A stretch of DNA of 64,000 nucleotides from Symbiodinium natans (GCA_905221605.1 CAJNDS010002556.1:244001-308000), one strand, 5' to 3'; shown: positions 34,146 to 45,137, counted from the first letter of the stretch. A program made the numbers and translations. Notes: a model not told the origin generated them from the sequence alone.

Positions 34146-35423
34146 TTGAGGCAGGGTCGCCGTGCACGCGGGACTCAGACCCTGCCCCATCGCGCAGGAA
34201 CATCATTTGCTTCCTGGGAGCATTTTTCCGATGGTTTGCTTTGGTTCTTCCAGTTCTTTTTTGGCAGGTTCCACATTCACTTCTGGACAGACTCGTGTGG
34301 ATACGGGCCAGGATTTTCATGCTTGCTGTCTTTTCCAGCAAAGGATTCTTCGTTACCAAATTCGTTCGAAGGTCAGACAGGATCCACCGTGTCAGAGCGT
34401 GAAAGAACCAGGCGACGCAAGTTTCGCCAACTATGTCGAGCACGGGTGGCGTATTACGAACCAGCCCTCAAAGTCTGGGCTCGACAACATGATTACTACC
34501 AAGGAATCTGCGTCGTTGTGGCAGGCGATTTGGAGGACAATTCAAGAATGGCGCTTGAAGCAGCACTCATTCGAGAATTTCGTCCGGAACTCAATCACCC
34601 ACGAGTTGGTCAGCTGCTTAACAAACTTCGAATACAAGAACATCGTTTCATGTTGCCAAAATGCAACGCAGGAGCTCGCTACATTGCCAAATCTGATAGG
34701 TTAGTTCGCTACAAACATCACCGAGCTGCTGACCTAGAAGAGTCCCATGCCGTGTTTCAATCGTTATACCGACTTGGTAGCAACACGCGCTCGAAGTTTG
34801 AGGAAGCTAAACACTTATGCTCTCATCGCGTTCCTTTGGTAGCAGTGTACTTACGAGTACGCCTGCTACATTATATGGACGAACCTTGGCTATCCAGAGC
34901 CAAAGCTTTGCTGCGAGCAGCTCTCAGGTACCGACGAGGGGACCTGCCTCCAGCCAACATTTCCGTGCAGCTTTCTCCGCTTGTGCAGGACCTGCGAGGA
35001 GAATTTCGTCGCACAATTACACGCATTGTGCAATCAGAAAGATGCAATTTTCCTCCTCTACACCTTCCATCTACCAAACTGGTGTTCAGGAAAGGCCAGA
35101 CCCTTTCCACGCAGGTGTTCAACTATCGGAGGTTCATGCTCACATGGAGCACGACAAGGACTGCGACTTGTGTTTGTCACCAGTTCCCTCAGGCCACGCA
35201 TCAGGCCAAGGGCAACGCGGGACACATCATGTGTCATGCTAAAGATCTTTTCCCAGACTCCCCACTGGCCTCAGCGAACCTCGCCGACACCATGTACCTG
35301 AATCGAAAGACCTGGACGCAGCGAGCTAGTTGGGCACTCAAACGGTGGTGCTCGTTGGAAATTGCCTGCCAGGGTTCAGAGCTTTCTCATGAACTGGGTG
35401 CAGGAGCAATGGAACATTCATGA
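34146..35423 (+). CDS. Retroelement GIY-YIG-like region and RT N-terminal extension
   Basis: 425 codons without an early ATG; it directly follows the previous stop and overlaps the RT frame by 62 bp. Around codons 85-150 is SERERTRRRKFRQL, then YYEPALKVWARQ, then ALEAALIREFRPELNHP with Glu138. This order (basic helix, strand, Glu in a helix followed by PxLN) resembles the second half of GIY-YIG endonucleases attached to Penelope-like RTs. The GIY and YIG strands themselves are not clear in this frame, so the 5' part may be frameshifted. After codon 190 come Arg-rich helices and a Cys/His set (CVCHQF, GHIMCH). It likely continues into the RT by frameshift near 35330-35420. Confidence 0.5.
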   Translation: MRQGRRARGTQTLPHRAGTSFASWEHFSDGLLWFFQFFFGRFHIHFWTDSCGYGPGFSCLLSFPAKDSSLPNSFEGQTGSTVSERERTRRRKFRQLCRARVAYYEPALKVWARQHDYYQGICVVVAGDLEDNSRMALEAALIREFRPELNHPRVGQLLNKLRIQEHRFMLPKCNAGARYIAKSDRLVRYKHHRAADLEESHAVFQSLYRLGSNTRSKFEEAKHLCSHRVPLVAVYLRVRLLHYMDEPWLSRAKALLRAALRYRRGDLPPANISVQLSPLVQDLRGEFRRTITRIVQSERCNFPPLHLPSTKLVFRKGQTLSTQVFNYRRFMLTWSTTRTATCVCHQFPQATHQAKGNAGHIMCHAKDLFPDSPLASANLADTMYLNRKTWTQRASWALKRWCSLEIACQGSELSHELGAGAMEHS

Positions 35424-36906
35424 ACAGTCCCTACCAGCTTCGCGTGTTCAAAGCTGGTCACCTCAAGCGGTGTCTCAAGCAATCAAACCCATGAGACACC
35501 TGATACGAGGTCCTGCAGACCATTTTCCCAACACAACATTTGTGACCTGTCCTTACTTTTATCACACGCTGTTGGTCAGGACCTTTGGAGACTCTGCAAT
35601 CTTTCAACCGTGCCCTAACGGCACAAGCTTGGTTACCCAGCAGCTGCAACATGATTTTCAGGTCCTACGCAAGGATCTCAAGCCCTACGCGTGGGCTTTT
35701 CGATGGGAGTGGGGATTGCCCACAGCCCGCGTTCTGCCAAAACCCTCAAAGGCCTTTCTTGCAGCCAGGCCCATCATCGGCTACACGAAGTGTTGGCATG
35801 TCAAAGCCTCGAAATTTCTTGCAGTCGCCTTGTATACCCTGATGCAAATAGCCTTTCCTGCAGGCACCACCTGGAATGTTAATTCAGTCTGGACAGGTTT
35901 GCGCACAGCTTGGAAGCACATTCACGACATGAGCGTCACAGAAGAACCCTGGACTATGGTACAGCAGGACCTCATTGGGTTTTTCAATTCAGTGCCGCGT
36001 ACCAGGATTTGCAGCTCTTTGCAAATGATGCTCCTACGCCTGGAACAACATGCAGGTATTCCCGTGTCAGCTCAAGCATACCAGGTCGATATGAAAGCAG
36101 GGACGCGCGGATTGCGCATGTTTCAAGGAAGACATCGATACCGACAATCCATCACGAAGACCTTGCAGTTACGTCATGTCATTCCACTCACACGGTTTTT
36201 GCTTGCCTCAGCATATTTCAAGTTCGGTCGAGACACTTTTCGGCAAGTGCAGGGAGCATGCATGGGTTCTCCACTTGCGCCAGTACTATGCTCAATAGTG
36301 GCCGCTGAACAGGAGTTCGTTTTTCGACAAAGTTTCACGTCCCAACTGCAGGATGCCGGACTGCTGCGTGGCTTCAGGTATGCAGACAACAGATGCTTCT
36401 TTCTGCGTGAGTCTGAGTGTGCTACAGCATGGGCTCGATTGGCTTTACCCTTGGAATTCTATGAGGCCCCCATTCTGTTAGAGGACGTACCAGGCGAAAA
36501 GCTCTTGGGCACCACTACATCAGTGGCGCAAGGAACCATTACCATGCTTCAGCCAGCCGATGTGACTTCGCTGCGAACCCTGAGGTCTGTTGGCCCGGAA
36601 TCCGGTCCACTCAGCGGGTTCCATTCACGGATGTTGAACATTCAGCGATTCACCAGACCGCAATGCCTGATTCCTGCGCAGGTGGAGGACTTAAGTGCAC
36701 ATTACCTGCGGCGAAACTTTCCTTTTCGACTTTTAAGCAAGCGTCACCCATCTTTGCACAAGCTAATCAGACACATGGACAGCAGTGAAAGCCGAAAAAC
36801 AAGCTCCTTGCTTCAGAACGCGACGTCACGTTCAGCAGGAATCAGCCGCCGAAATCGCTGCAACCCGTTGCATGCCAGGCTTCAGCGCCTAGTACTGCAG
36901 GCCTAA
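35362..36906 (+). CDS. Reverse transcriptase of a Penelope-like element
   Basis: 514 codons from a TTG at 35362; the real N-terminus is probably in the overlapping upstream frame. RT motifs in order: fingers RPIIGYTKCWHVKASKF (about 137); motif A DLIGFFNSV with Asp203; motif B QVQGACMGSPLAP (Gly298); motif C FRYADN with Asp342 and Asn343; then thumb-like sequence and a basic end. The GxxMGSPLAP motif is typical of the Penelope/telomerase side of RT diversity. Motif C has Asn where most RTs have the second Asp. Such YxDN forms may be a lineage trait of dinoflagellate elements rather than a lesion, but that is from memory of the group. It would copy element RNA in the nucleus. No stops interrupt it. 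Confidence 0.75.
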   Translation: MPARVQSFLMNWVQEQWNIHEQSLPASRVQSWSPQAVSQAIKPMRHLIRGPADHFPNTTFVTCPYFYHTLLVRTFGDSAIFQPCPNGTSLVTQQLQHDFQVLRKDLKPYAWAFRWEWGLPTARVLPKPSKAFLAARPIIGYTKCWHVKASKFLAVALYTLMQIAFPAGTTWNVNSVWTGLRTAWKHIHDMSVTEEPWTMVQQDLIGFFNSVPRTRICSSLQMMLLRLEQHAGIPVSAQAYQVDMKAGTRGLRMFQGRHRYRQSITKTLQLRHVIPLTRFLLASAYFKFGRDTFRQVQGACMGSPLAPVLCSIVAAEQEFVFRQSFTSQLQDAGLLRGFRYADNRCFFLRESECATAWARLALPLEFYEAPILLEDVPGEKLLGTTTSVAQGTITMLQPADVTSLRTLRSVGPESGPLSGFHSRMLNIQRFTRPQCLIPAQVEDLSAHYLRRNFPFRLLSKRHPSLHKLIRHMDSSESRKTSSLLQNATSRSAGISRRNRCNPLHARLQRLVLQA

Positions 36907-36961
36907 CACCGTTCCGCCATGGCGCTCCAATGTTGTGCGGGCAGCATATATCCACTTTGGT

Positions 36962-36990
36962 CCCCTCGTAGGAGGGGTGTGTGTGTGTGT
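36962..36990 (+). repeat. Hairpin plus (GT)n at the 3' end of the retroelement coding unit
   Basis: CCCCTC (36962-36967) pairs with GAGGGG (36972-36977) around GTAG, followed at once by TGTGTGTGTGTG and the start of the next repeat. It could be a recognition structure for the RT. Confidence 0.6.
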
Positions 36991-37663
36991 GAACCCTGAT
37001 ACTAAGCTAAGGGACTTGGACACGCGCCTTGGGTAAGGTTCAACTGAGATCCAGCAGCTCGCCCTCATAGGGTCGAGCGATTTCGTGCCTTGGTTGTGCC
37101 TTGGTTGCTCCTTGGGTGCCCTGACGGGCCATCGCCTCTTGGGTGCCCTCCGGGGCCAACGCACCTTGGTTTGGGAAACGGGGGCGGGGTGGGACAGTGC
37201 ATGTGAGTGTGTGAGGGTGTCTGTGTGTGGGGGTGTTGCCTTGCGTGTGAGCCTGAGCACCTGTGGGAGTGCAGTGCCAAAGGCGCCGCTTGATTTCAAA
37301 GCCTCGAGGCCATGCATAGAGATACGGTGAAGGACGCAGATCAACGGGCTCTAAAACAAGAGCCGGAAGATGCTCCAGGGTGGAATTATACGCTGTGAGA
37401 GCGAAGCTGAGAGCTTAAGAAAGAGTCGAATTTTCCTGCAGGGGGCTCTCGGAGCCTAACTGGGACGAGAGCCAACGAAGACGCCCAGTTAGAGCTTGTG
37501 AAGCAAGGATGGACGCATCCTTGTGTACCTGCGCAGTGTTCATAGTGCTGTTGTTTCCTTTTGGTCACTCAGTGATCCGAAGTTTCAGCACCTCCTGGAT
37601 GAGATCTGACAACAGTGTACTATTGTACAACAATCTCTGGTTGACCTCCCTCTCTCCGAGTGT
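36990..37663 (+). repeat. Retroelement terminal direct repeat, 3' copy
   Basis: Same as 30016-30693. It retains a short hairpin-forming insert (GGCTCTAAAACAAGAGCC, 37347-37364) absent in the 5' copy. It ends in another (GT)n, after which the flanks differ. Confidence 0.88.
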
Positions 37664-38167
37664 GTGTGTGTGTGTGTGTGAGTGGGTGCTGTGCAATGAT
37701 GAAACAAGTTCCCCCATGATGCGAGTTTTGTGTTTGCCCTCTCTTCTAAGCTGCGCAAGCTTGCTTCAAAAGCACATGAATCCTTTCCAAACCCCATCGT
37801 GAAAGCAATGAAGATCAGTAAGGATCCTAGTCCTATGAAAATTTGTAGGCATCCTTTTATAATTTAGAGGGAATGGAGGTTGTCCTAGGGAAAACCAAGG
37901 AAGCAGACCCAAAATTACTCAGACTTCGACTAGAAACATTAAGATTCTTACTAACGTTGATAAAACTCCGAATATCCAGGGAAAAGTGGGTTGTCTAGGC
38001 AAAACCAAGGAAACAGACCCAATAAAGAGATGCCAAAACAAACGGAACATACCCAAAAAAGTCCACCCCACACCCGACAGCCCTAAGCCCTAAAAACTAA
38101 ACTTCCCTTTGAACCTTGAAGCCCGAAGCACAGGGTCCCAAAACCCCTCAACCCAGAGATCACACAG

Positions 38168-38233
38168 CGGTTGCGCCTTAGGCCCGGCGTGGTGTCGCAG
38201 AACTCGGCGATATCCGCGTGCGAGCGAGGACAC
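38168..38233 (+). pseudogene. PPR repeat exon fragment 1
   Basis: After a CACAG acceptor-like site, the frame reads RPGVVSQNSAISACERGH, the core of a pentatricopeptide repeat (consensus PDVVSYNxxISACEKGG). A TGA then falls where TGG would continue the usual motif, which suggests decay or the exon end. PPR proteins bind organelle RNA. Confidence 0.5.
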
Positions 38234-38388
38234 TGAGCCACCTCGGGATAAGCATGTTTAAGGCTCAGGCGTTGGGTGTTGTTTTCTGGGGCTTTGGTTT
38301 TCCCTTTAACGCCTAATGAAATCCGAGGCCCTAAACCCTCCTGGTACAAGGTTTTAGGCTTAGGCTTGGGGGTTCAGGGTTTTTGGGT

Positions 38389-38580
38389 CGAGTTCCATCG
38401 GAACCTGGGAGCTCGGTACTCTGACAGAAAGCAAAAATGCTGATGTTGACCGTGCAAAAGCAACGAGTTGGTCGTTTCCGAAAAACTGCACCTGACGGCG
38501 ACGCATGTTTGAACCATGCCAAGACGTGTTTGTTTCGGCCTTGCCATGCTTTTCAGCATGTGACCAGACGTGACGCAGGG
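38389..38580 (-). CDS. Candidate exon island, unknown protein
   Basis: A minus-strand frame of about 64 codons (contains WHGSNMRRRQVQFFGNDQLV). The plus strand is also open here, so the choice of strand is uncertain. No family is recognised. Confidence 0.2.
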
Positions 38581-39164
38581 CAAACGAACACGACACGCCC
38601 TAGTACCCGGGTAGGGTGGGGTAGGGTAGAGCGGGGGGGTAAGTTGAGGGTTTAGGCCAAGGGTTTCTGTTGGGTTTTGGGGTTCTGTTGCCCGAAGGGC
38701 ATCCTAATACCCTCAAAGCCCTCAAAGTTAAAATCTAAGGTTGAACAAGCCTGAACCCTAAACCCTAAACCCTAAACTCCAAACTTGGCAAGGCCCATGC
38801 CAAGGTCCTCGGCTCCTTTTCTTCTAGGGGGACCCAGGGTGGGCCCTTTCTTGTTTTTTGGGAAGGGGAAGGGTTAGGGTTTAGGGTTTCGGGTTTAGGG
38901 TTTTGGATTTCGGGTTTAGGGTCTTGGGTGTAAACCCTAAACACCTCCCCCCCCCCTCGCCCGGTTCAGCACCAACAGAGGTTAAGTACCTTGGGGGGGA
39001 TTTAGGGGTTGATGGTTGAGGGTTCACACGCCTAAACCCCAAACCCTATACCCTAAACCCAGACTTCTGAGGGTTGAGACCCCAAACCCGCACTTCAAAA
39101 AAACTCCCTCCACCCTAAAACGGACTTCGTTCACGGTGCAGCCTAGACCAAGTATCCCCAAGCA

Positions 39165-39215
39165 GGCCGACAGTGGCACTACGCCCACGAGCTCCTGGAA
39201 GAGATGAAGGCAGGG
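39165..39215 (+). pseudogene. PPR repeat exon fragment 2
   Basis: Reads GRQWHYAHELLEEMKAG, the second half of a PPR unit (consensus GGQWxxALxLLEEMK). Flanked by ITR relics. Confidence 0.5.
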
Positions 39216-39238
39216 TCTGTACTTGGAGGGGCGAGGCT

Positions 39239-39358
39239 GGGGTTTAGGGTTTAGGGTTTAGAGTTTAGGGTTTAGGGTTTAGGGTTTAGGGTTTAGGGTT
39301 TAGGGTTTAGGGTTTAGGGTTTAGGGTCTAGGGTCTAGGGTCTAGGGTCTAGGGTTTA
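39239..39358 (+). repeat. TTTAGGG array ending in TCTAGGG variants
   Basis: About 17 units; the last four are TCTAGGG. Confidence 0.93.
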
Positions 39359-39367
39359 GGTTAGTTT

Positions 39368-39459
39368 CATGGGCCCTTTAGATGGTCCCTTACCTCCTTG
39401 AAAGGGTTCTGATGTATGGGGCCTTAATTTGTTTCAGGTGTATAAGGGGTACCCGTTTA
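39368..39459 (-). mobile_element. MITE-like family 4, copy 2
   Basis: Reverse complement of 9662-9743 with a short extra stretch. Begins CATGGGCCCTTTAGATGGTC. Confidence 0.6.
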
Positions 39460-39546
39460 AGGGCAAATACCAACAAACCATGCAACGACCCCTAGTTTAG
39501 GGTTTAGGGTTCAGGGTTCAGGGTAGAGGCGCGGCGGGGGCAGGGG

Positions 39547-39708
39547 GTTAATGTGAAGACATGTATTGGGAGAACCGTCTGCCAAAGTGGTGCAGAACAA
39601 TCCCTGCTCTTTACATATCAGCTCCTGCGCAAAATTGCCTAGCTTGCAGGGCTCAGAGTTTTCTAGTTCGGGATAGGTTCGTTGAAGGTACTGAACACAA
39701 TCCAACAC
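39547..39708 (-). CDS. Candidate exon, unknown protein
   Basis: A minus-strand frame of about 54 codons with a convincing composition (contains VQYLQRTYPELENSEPCKLG and AQELICKEQGLFCTT). It is bounded by a degenerate repeat at both ends. No family is recognised. Confidence 0.33.
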
Positions 39709-39780
39709 TCCAAGGTTCTTGGGTAGTTATAAGTAGGGTTTCAAGTACGGCAACATACATGTTTGCCTTAGGTACTTAAG
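39708..39780 (+). mobile_element. Partial MITE family 2 copy
   Basis: CCAAGGTTCTTGGGTAGTTA followed by TAAGTAGGGTTTCAAG resembles one arm of the element at 60841-60998. The inverted arm is poor. Confidence 0.4.
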
Positions 39781-39925
39781 TTCGAGTCCGCCTCCCCCCA
39801 CCACTGCCCCTAAATTCGGGCCTCGAGAGGGTGGAGGCTGGGCCTACGGGGTTAGGGGTTGAGGGGTTGAGGGGTTTAGGGTTTAGGGTTTAGGGTTTAG
39901 GGTTTAGGGAAGGCCTCTGACGATT

Positions 39926-40012
39926 CCGTGGGAGGCCAGAACCTTGCTTCCAGACGCTGTAAGCCTCAGCGCTGCTGTGAGCGCTGGCGAGAAGGGCTGG
40001 CGCCTGTCTCAG
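39926..40012 (+). pseudogene. PPR repeat exon fragment 3
   Basis: Reads WEARTLLPDAVSLSAAVSAG then EKGWRLSQ, matching the PPR pattern (W, then PD, then VSYSAAISACEKG) with several substitutions. Confidence 0.48.
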
Positions 40013-40227
40013 GATTCTTCAGGGTTTAGGGGTTAGGGTTTAGGGTTTCCGGTTAGGGTTTAAAGGCTTAGGGTTTAGGGTTTAGGGTTTAGGATTAGGG
40101 TTTAGGATTAGGGTTTGGGGTTTGGGGTTTGGGGGTTTAAGGATGGGCGTTTGGCGGGGGCAAGGGCTGATGCTATCAAGGCCTCACAGAGCGAATGAGC
40201 CCCCTTTGGAACATTTTTTCTCCTTTC

Positions 40228-40362
40228 TTGGAGGTTCACGGTACTTATCAACCAATTATAACTCTACTTAAAACCTTACAAGCCCCTTAAGTGCCCTAAT
40301 ATGGTTATAAGTACAGTTATGAGTACAGTTATAGTTGGTTAGTAAGTACCATGAACCTCCAA
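40228..40362. mobile_element. Palindromic MITE family 2, copy 1
   Basis: Left TTGGAGGTTCACGGTACTTA and right TAAGTACCATGAACCTCCAA are inverted repeats. The interior has TTATAACT / AGTTATAGTT pairs. Confidence 0.8.
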
Positions 40363-40879
40363 GTTCCCTGGGATAGACCGGGGCAAACCCGACGCTGAGG
40401 GACCAGGTGGGGGGAATTCTTTGCAGTTTAGGGTTTTAGGGTTTTAGGGTTGTAGGGTTGTAGGGTTTAGGGTTTAGGGTTTCAGTGTTCGGGTTTTAGG
40501 GTTTTAAGGTCTAGGGTTTAGGGGTTTCGTTGGGGCTGCCGATGCGTGCAGGCAAGGAGGGTTTGGTGCAAGAAGCACTGCACCCTAAACTTAGCGATCA
40601 GTTCTTACGTACCCCCAAAACCCTCAACAAGACAATACCCAAAACCCCTGAATCCTAAATCCCTTAACCTCTAACCCCTACATCTCCTACACCCTAAAGC
40701 CCCAGACCCCGAAATCCCCAAACCTCCTGAATCCCCTAAATCCCCTACGCCCGAAAACCCCGAAAATCCTGAACCATAAACACAAGACTAAACCCTAAAC
40801 CCCCAAACCCCAAATCCACTAAGCCCTAAGAATGCCCCTCAATCCCCCAAAGCCCCCCGAACCCTAAACGCCAAACCCT

Positions 40880-40945
40880 AAACCTTAAACCCTAAACCCT
40901 AAACCCTAAACCCTAAACCCTAAACCCTAAACCCTAAACCCTAAA
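40880..40945 (-). repeat. CCCTAAA array
   Basis: About nine tandem units. Confidence 0.95.
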
Positions 40946-40976
40946 CCCCCAAAAACCCTAAAGACTTTTGGATCCC

Positions 40977-41042
40977 TTGAGCTTCCAGGGAGTGGCGCTT
41001 CCCCTTGGACCTCCTGGCTTGGGCCTCCCGCGCCCGCGTCCG
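40977..41042 (+). pseudogene. Possible degenerate PPR half-repeat
   Basis: Reads SREWRFPLDLLAWASRARVR, which recalls the W..AL.LL.EM half of a PPR unit. It is weak on its own but lies between better PPR fragments on the same strand. Confidence 0.22.
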
Positions 41043-41490
41043 CACGGAGGCCGCAGCGCGTTGTTTGAGAGAGTTCTGGGGCTTTGGAAAGCAAAAGAGG
41101 GGGGTGGGGGATTTAGGGTTTAGGGTTTAGGGATTAATTGGGGTTTAGGGTTTAGGGTTTCGGATTTAGGGTTTTAAGCTTAGGGCTTAGGGTTTAGGGT
41201 TTAGGATATAGGGAGGGGGGGGGGGAGTTTGAGTCTAAGGCTTCGGGCTTACAAGGGGCCACGAGGGGTTTAGGTTTTGGAAGGGGGGGGGGGGGGGGGA
41301 AGTAAGGGGTTGTCCGATGAGTTCTGAGGCTGACAAGGGTTTTCAGATTTTTTTTTGGGGGGGGGGGGGGGGGGGGATGTGTCACGTCTGGGGGTCCTTC
41401 TTCTGGGAACTCTAACCCTGAACCCTAAACCCTAAACCCCCCGAACCCCAAACCTAAACCCTAAAACCTGCACCCTAAGGCCTCAGACTC

Positions 41491-41550
41491 CAGGTCGTCA
41501 CCTGCAACGCAGCTCTCAGCGCGTGGGGCCTGGCTGGCTTTCAACGGTCT
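41491..41550 (+). pseudogene. PPR repeat exon fragment 4
   Basis: After CAG, reads VVTCNAALSAWGLAGFQRS, matching VVTYNAALSACxxxGQW. The CAG|G boundary is the same as in fragment 5, as expected for spliced exons. Confidence 0.5.
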
Positions 41551-42540
41551 GGGCTTGAGGGTTCAGGGTTCAGGGCCGAGGGTTCAGGGATCAGGGTTCA
41601 GGGATCAGGGTTTAGGGTTTGGGGGGCTTAGGGTGGGCAGGGTGGCACTGTTCGCCAGTGCATCAAGTGGTGGGGGCTCACGTCCCCTGAACCCTGAACC
41701 CATGTGCATGCGCATGATGTAGTTGCTTACGCGTGTGATGCCTATCCTGGCACAACAGAATTCACAAAACTCCAAGACCCGCAAGGGTCCGCGCCCCTTC
41801 TAAACAACATTAACCCCATACCCTTCTCGCCGGAAGCCCGAAGCCTGAACCTCTTCATTCTTGGGTTAACTGGGGAAGCCACTCACCCTCGGCACACCCA
41901 ATAAACACCCCCCCCCGCCCAGTCGCTTGTAGGGCCTCGCAGGCTCCAGCACCCGACTTCCTAAACCGATAACCCCTAGGGTTCAGGGTTTAGGGTTTAA
42001 GGTTTAGGGTTTAGGGTTCAGGGTTTCGGGTTTAGGGTCCCGCAATGAGGGTTTAGGGTTTAGGACGTCCGGAAAGCCGAGGCCTGCGGCCAGTGTGGTC
42101 AGTCTGAGGCCGATGCCGTCGGTTTAGGGTTTAGGGATGAGGGTTCAGAGTTTAAGATTTAGGGTTTAGGGTTGAAGATTCAGAGTTTAAGATTTAGGGT
42201 TAAGGGTTTAGGGTTCAGGGATTAGGGTTCAAGGTTTAGGGTTTAGCGTTCAGCGTGTCGGGGGGTGTATCAGGTTTACTTTAAGCAACGCTGACAACAG
42301 CATTTAGGCAAGCAAGTTAAGGGTTCAGCCTTCGGCGTTTTAAGGGTTTAGGGTTTAGGGCTTAGGGTTAAGGGTTTAGGGTTTAGGGTTTAGGGTTTAG
42401 GGTTTAGGGTTTAGGGTTTAGGGTTTGGGGGGGTCAGGGTTTTTGAAGGGTTGAGGGTTAAGGCGGCTTAGGGTTTAGGGTTTTGCGTTTTGGGTTGAGG
42501 GTTTTTTGGCGGCTTAGGGATGAGACTTGGTGGATCTGGG

Positions 42541-42615
42541 TAGGGTTTAGGGTTTAGGGTTTAGGGTTTAGGGTTTAGGGTTTAGGGTTTAGGGTTTAGG
42601 GTTTAGGGTTTAGGG
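42541..42615 (+). repeat. TTTAGGG array
   Basis: About 10.5 units. Confidence 0.95.
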
Positions 42616-43073
42616 CATGCTCCCATTGGGGGTGGCGGCGATTCTGTAGGGACGCTAAAGCTCCATATCGGCGAGAACGACCTCTCAATGGCCCTCAACT
42701 CCAAACCCTGAACCTTAAACCCCAAACCCTGAACCTCAACCCCCCAACCCTAAACCCTACTCTCAGTCGGGTAAGCAGGTGCACGCGTAAGGGACTCATG
42801 AACACCAGGAACCCTCAAATAGGCAGGGCTTTTCTGGGCTACGGGCCCTGAACTCTAGATCCTAACATCCCCAAACCCCGCAATCCCCAACTTTCCCACC
42901 CCTAAACCCTAAACCTTAAACCGTAAACCCTTAACCTGTAAGAAAGGAGCCTTTTGGGGTGCTGCTACCTGCATAGTGCTGCCCCAAAAAACCCTAAACC
43001 CTGGCATCGGCCCAGCACCGTATGAGGGGTATCCCCAATTTGGACCCTGTGGGTTTAGGGTTTAGGGTTTAGG

Positions 43074-43241
43074 GTCGCGAAAGCTTCTTCAAGGACGCTG
43101 ATTTCGTCAGGCATTGAGGGGTCTAGGCAGTCTGCAAGAAGCTCTCCTTGTGCACATATCAAGGTGGCTTTGGCATGCAGATCTGGGTGCTGCAGGTCAT
43201 CTTGCAAATCTGCTTCTTCTAGGACCATTGCCAAGAGTAGG
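43074..43241 (-). CDS. Candidate exon, acidic helical protein segment
   Basis: A minus-strand frame of about 55 codons reads as a convincing protein segment (contains MVLEEADLQDDLQHPD, ICAQGELLADCLDPSMPDE). The downstream edge runs straight into CCCTAAA repeats. A possible acceptor AAG|G is at 43241. The plus strand also has an open frame (43114-43299) of poorer composition. No family is recognised. Confidence 0.4.
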
Positions 43242-44832
43242 CCCTTATTCCCTTTTTCTAGGATTTAAGTTCCCAAACAAAACCCTGTTTAAACCATAAA
43301 GGGCACCATTTTTATTCCTAGGTTACTCCTGGGTCTAGTTTTGTTTCTCATGGATTCCTGTTTCTTCCAGATCGCAGGTTCTTGCTCTTTGTCCCCTAAA
43401 CCCTAAACCCGAAACCCTAAACCCTGGATTCCAACCTTGTCGCCGCCTTCGCGATGCCTGGCGCGTGCTGGCTCCGACCTTCCGCAGGTGTTCGCTTCGA
43501 CTTGCTCGACTGGCGCGGTGTCTCGCGCAGTCTTCTGTAGGCGCGCTGCACTCGCCCTACACGACTGTTGCGGCACACAATGCCCTCGCGCGCGCCTTGC
43601 AGCGAATCTGGCAGAGATCCTGCACGAAGCAGCGTGGCGACTCTGAAGAAATCGTTTCGAGGTGCCTCAACAAACCGGGTTGAACGAAAGCGCCATGCAC
43701 ACTCACCTTGCGGAGCACCCGGTGAAGATTCATATTGAAGGTTGCCTTGCTCAGGGCTTAGGGATTTTGGACTTAGGTTTAGGGTTTAGGGTTTAGGGCA
43801 ATAACTCTACTTCTAAACCCTGAACCTTAAACAAACGACTCATGATCCCTCCAGTCGCCTTGTGTTAGGCGGCCCTGGCCCTGTTCCAGGAGATGTGCAA
43901 GGCCGAAGAACAGCTTGGGGCTTAGGGTTTGTTCCCCCCCCCCCCCCCCCCAAATCGCCTTAAACCTCCCAAACCCTAAACCCCAAGCCCCGAACCCCGA
44001 ACCCCAAACCCTAAACCCCAAACCCCTAAACCTCCCCAGCTTTCGCCTTCAGTGTTTCAGAGGCCTCAGGCAAGCCAAGGGGTTCGGGCTTCAAGGGTTT
44101 AGGGTTTCGGGCTTAGGCTTTGCGAATTAGAATTTAGGGTTTAGGGTTTCGGGTTTAGGAATTCGTATTTGGGGTTTAGGGTTTCGGATTTGGGGCCGAT
44201 GTCTGCCTGAGGACGGGCTGGGATGGGAGTCAAAGCCGTAATGCGCAAAAGCTGCGTCGTGGAGGGAAGGGATTTCTAGTGCAGAATAAGTACAATACAT
44301 GTAACATTTAAGATCATGTGGGTCTTCGCGCGACTTCGGGGGGGGGGGGGGGGTGAACTGCTGCATCAGGGTTAGGGGAGACCTATAAGCTGGACCCTAA
44401 CACATCGCAGCACTCAGTGAGGGTCAGGGAGTTGAGGGTCTTTCGGGGGTTTCGTTTTCGGGTTTAGGGCCTTTAGAGATGTTGGGTTAGGGAGGGGTGT
44501 GCGACCTCGAAGGCCTACAGGGGTTAGTGGCTTAAACCCAGTGACCGAACCGACCTACACCCCTAAACCCTGCCACGCCCGAAGTACACTCAAAGCACCT
44601 GGGATGGGCTGCGGCTCTAAGAAGCTTGAACGTTTAGGGTTTAGGGTTTGCTAGCGTTAACTAACAGAACTTCACCAACTTTACCACATATCCGAGTTCA
44701 ACTTTCTGGACTGCAAGACAGCCAAAGCCTAGCTTCAGACTTCGTGGTTCTGGGTCCGCGGCAGCCTTTCGCGCCTCATTTCCGATCTAAGTATCGGAAA
44801 GGCTTAGGGAATTCCTGTTTCATCTCTCACAG

Positions 44833-45137
44833 CCCTGGGAGACTCAGGCTCAAGAGCTCGTAGCGCTTCAGAACTCAAGGTATCGTTTGCTACGAGCTTG
44901 GCAGAAGCATTTGCAAGCGGTTAATATGACTTCTGACGCTGCATTGCGAAGGTAGGCGAAGTTTTCAGCCGAGTCTTTTGGCACGTGGTTGCTTCGTGCT
45001 CTGCTACTGTGGCAATGCAAGACAGACATCGGATGGCCTCGTTTTGGTCTCGGAGTCGCCGCACATGGTAGTCACAGTCTGAGTAAAGCTATCACTTGTA
45101 GGCACTGGAGTGACACATTTCGTTCATTTCCAAATTA
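44833..45137 (+). CDS. Candidate exons of an unknown helical protein, one internal TAG
   Basis: A pyrimidine stretch and TCTCACAG precede 44833. The frame then reads about 40 codons (contains VALQNSRYRLLRAWQKHLQ). It either splices at AAG|GTAGGC (44951) or meets a TAG, and continues in the same frame to 45137 (contains SFGTWLLRALLLWQ). The repeated LLRAW / LLRALLLW pattern recalls centrin-binding Sfi1-type helices, but only two units are seen. Not flanked by ITRs. If the TAG is real and not intronic, this is a decayed gene. Confidence 0.4.
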
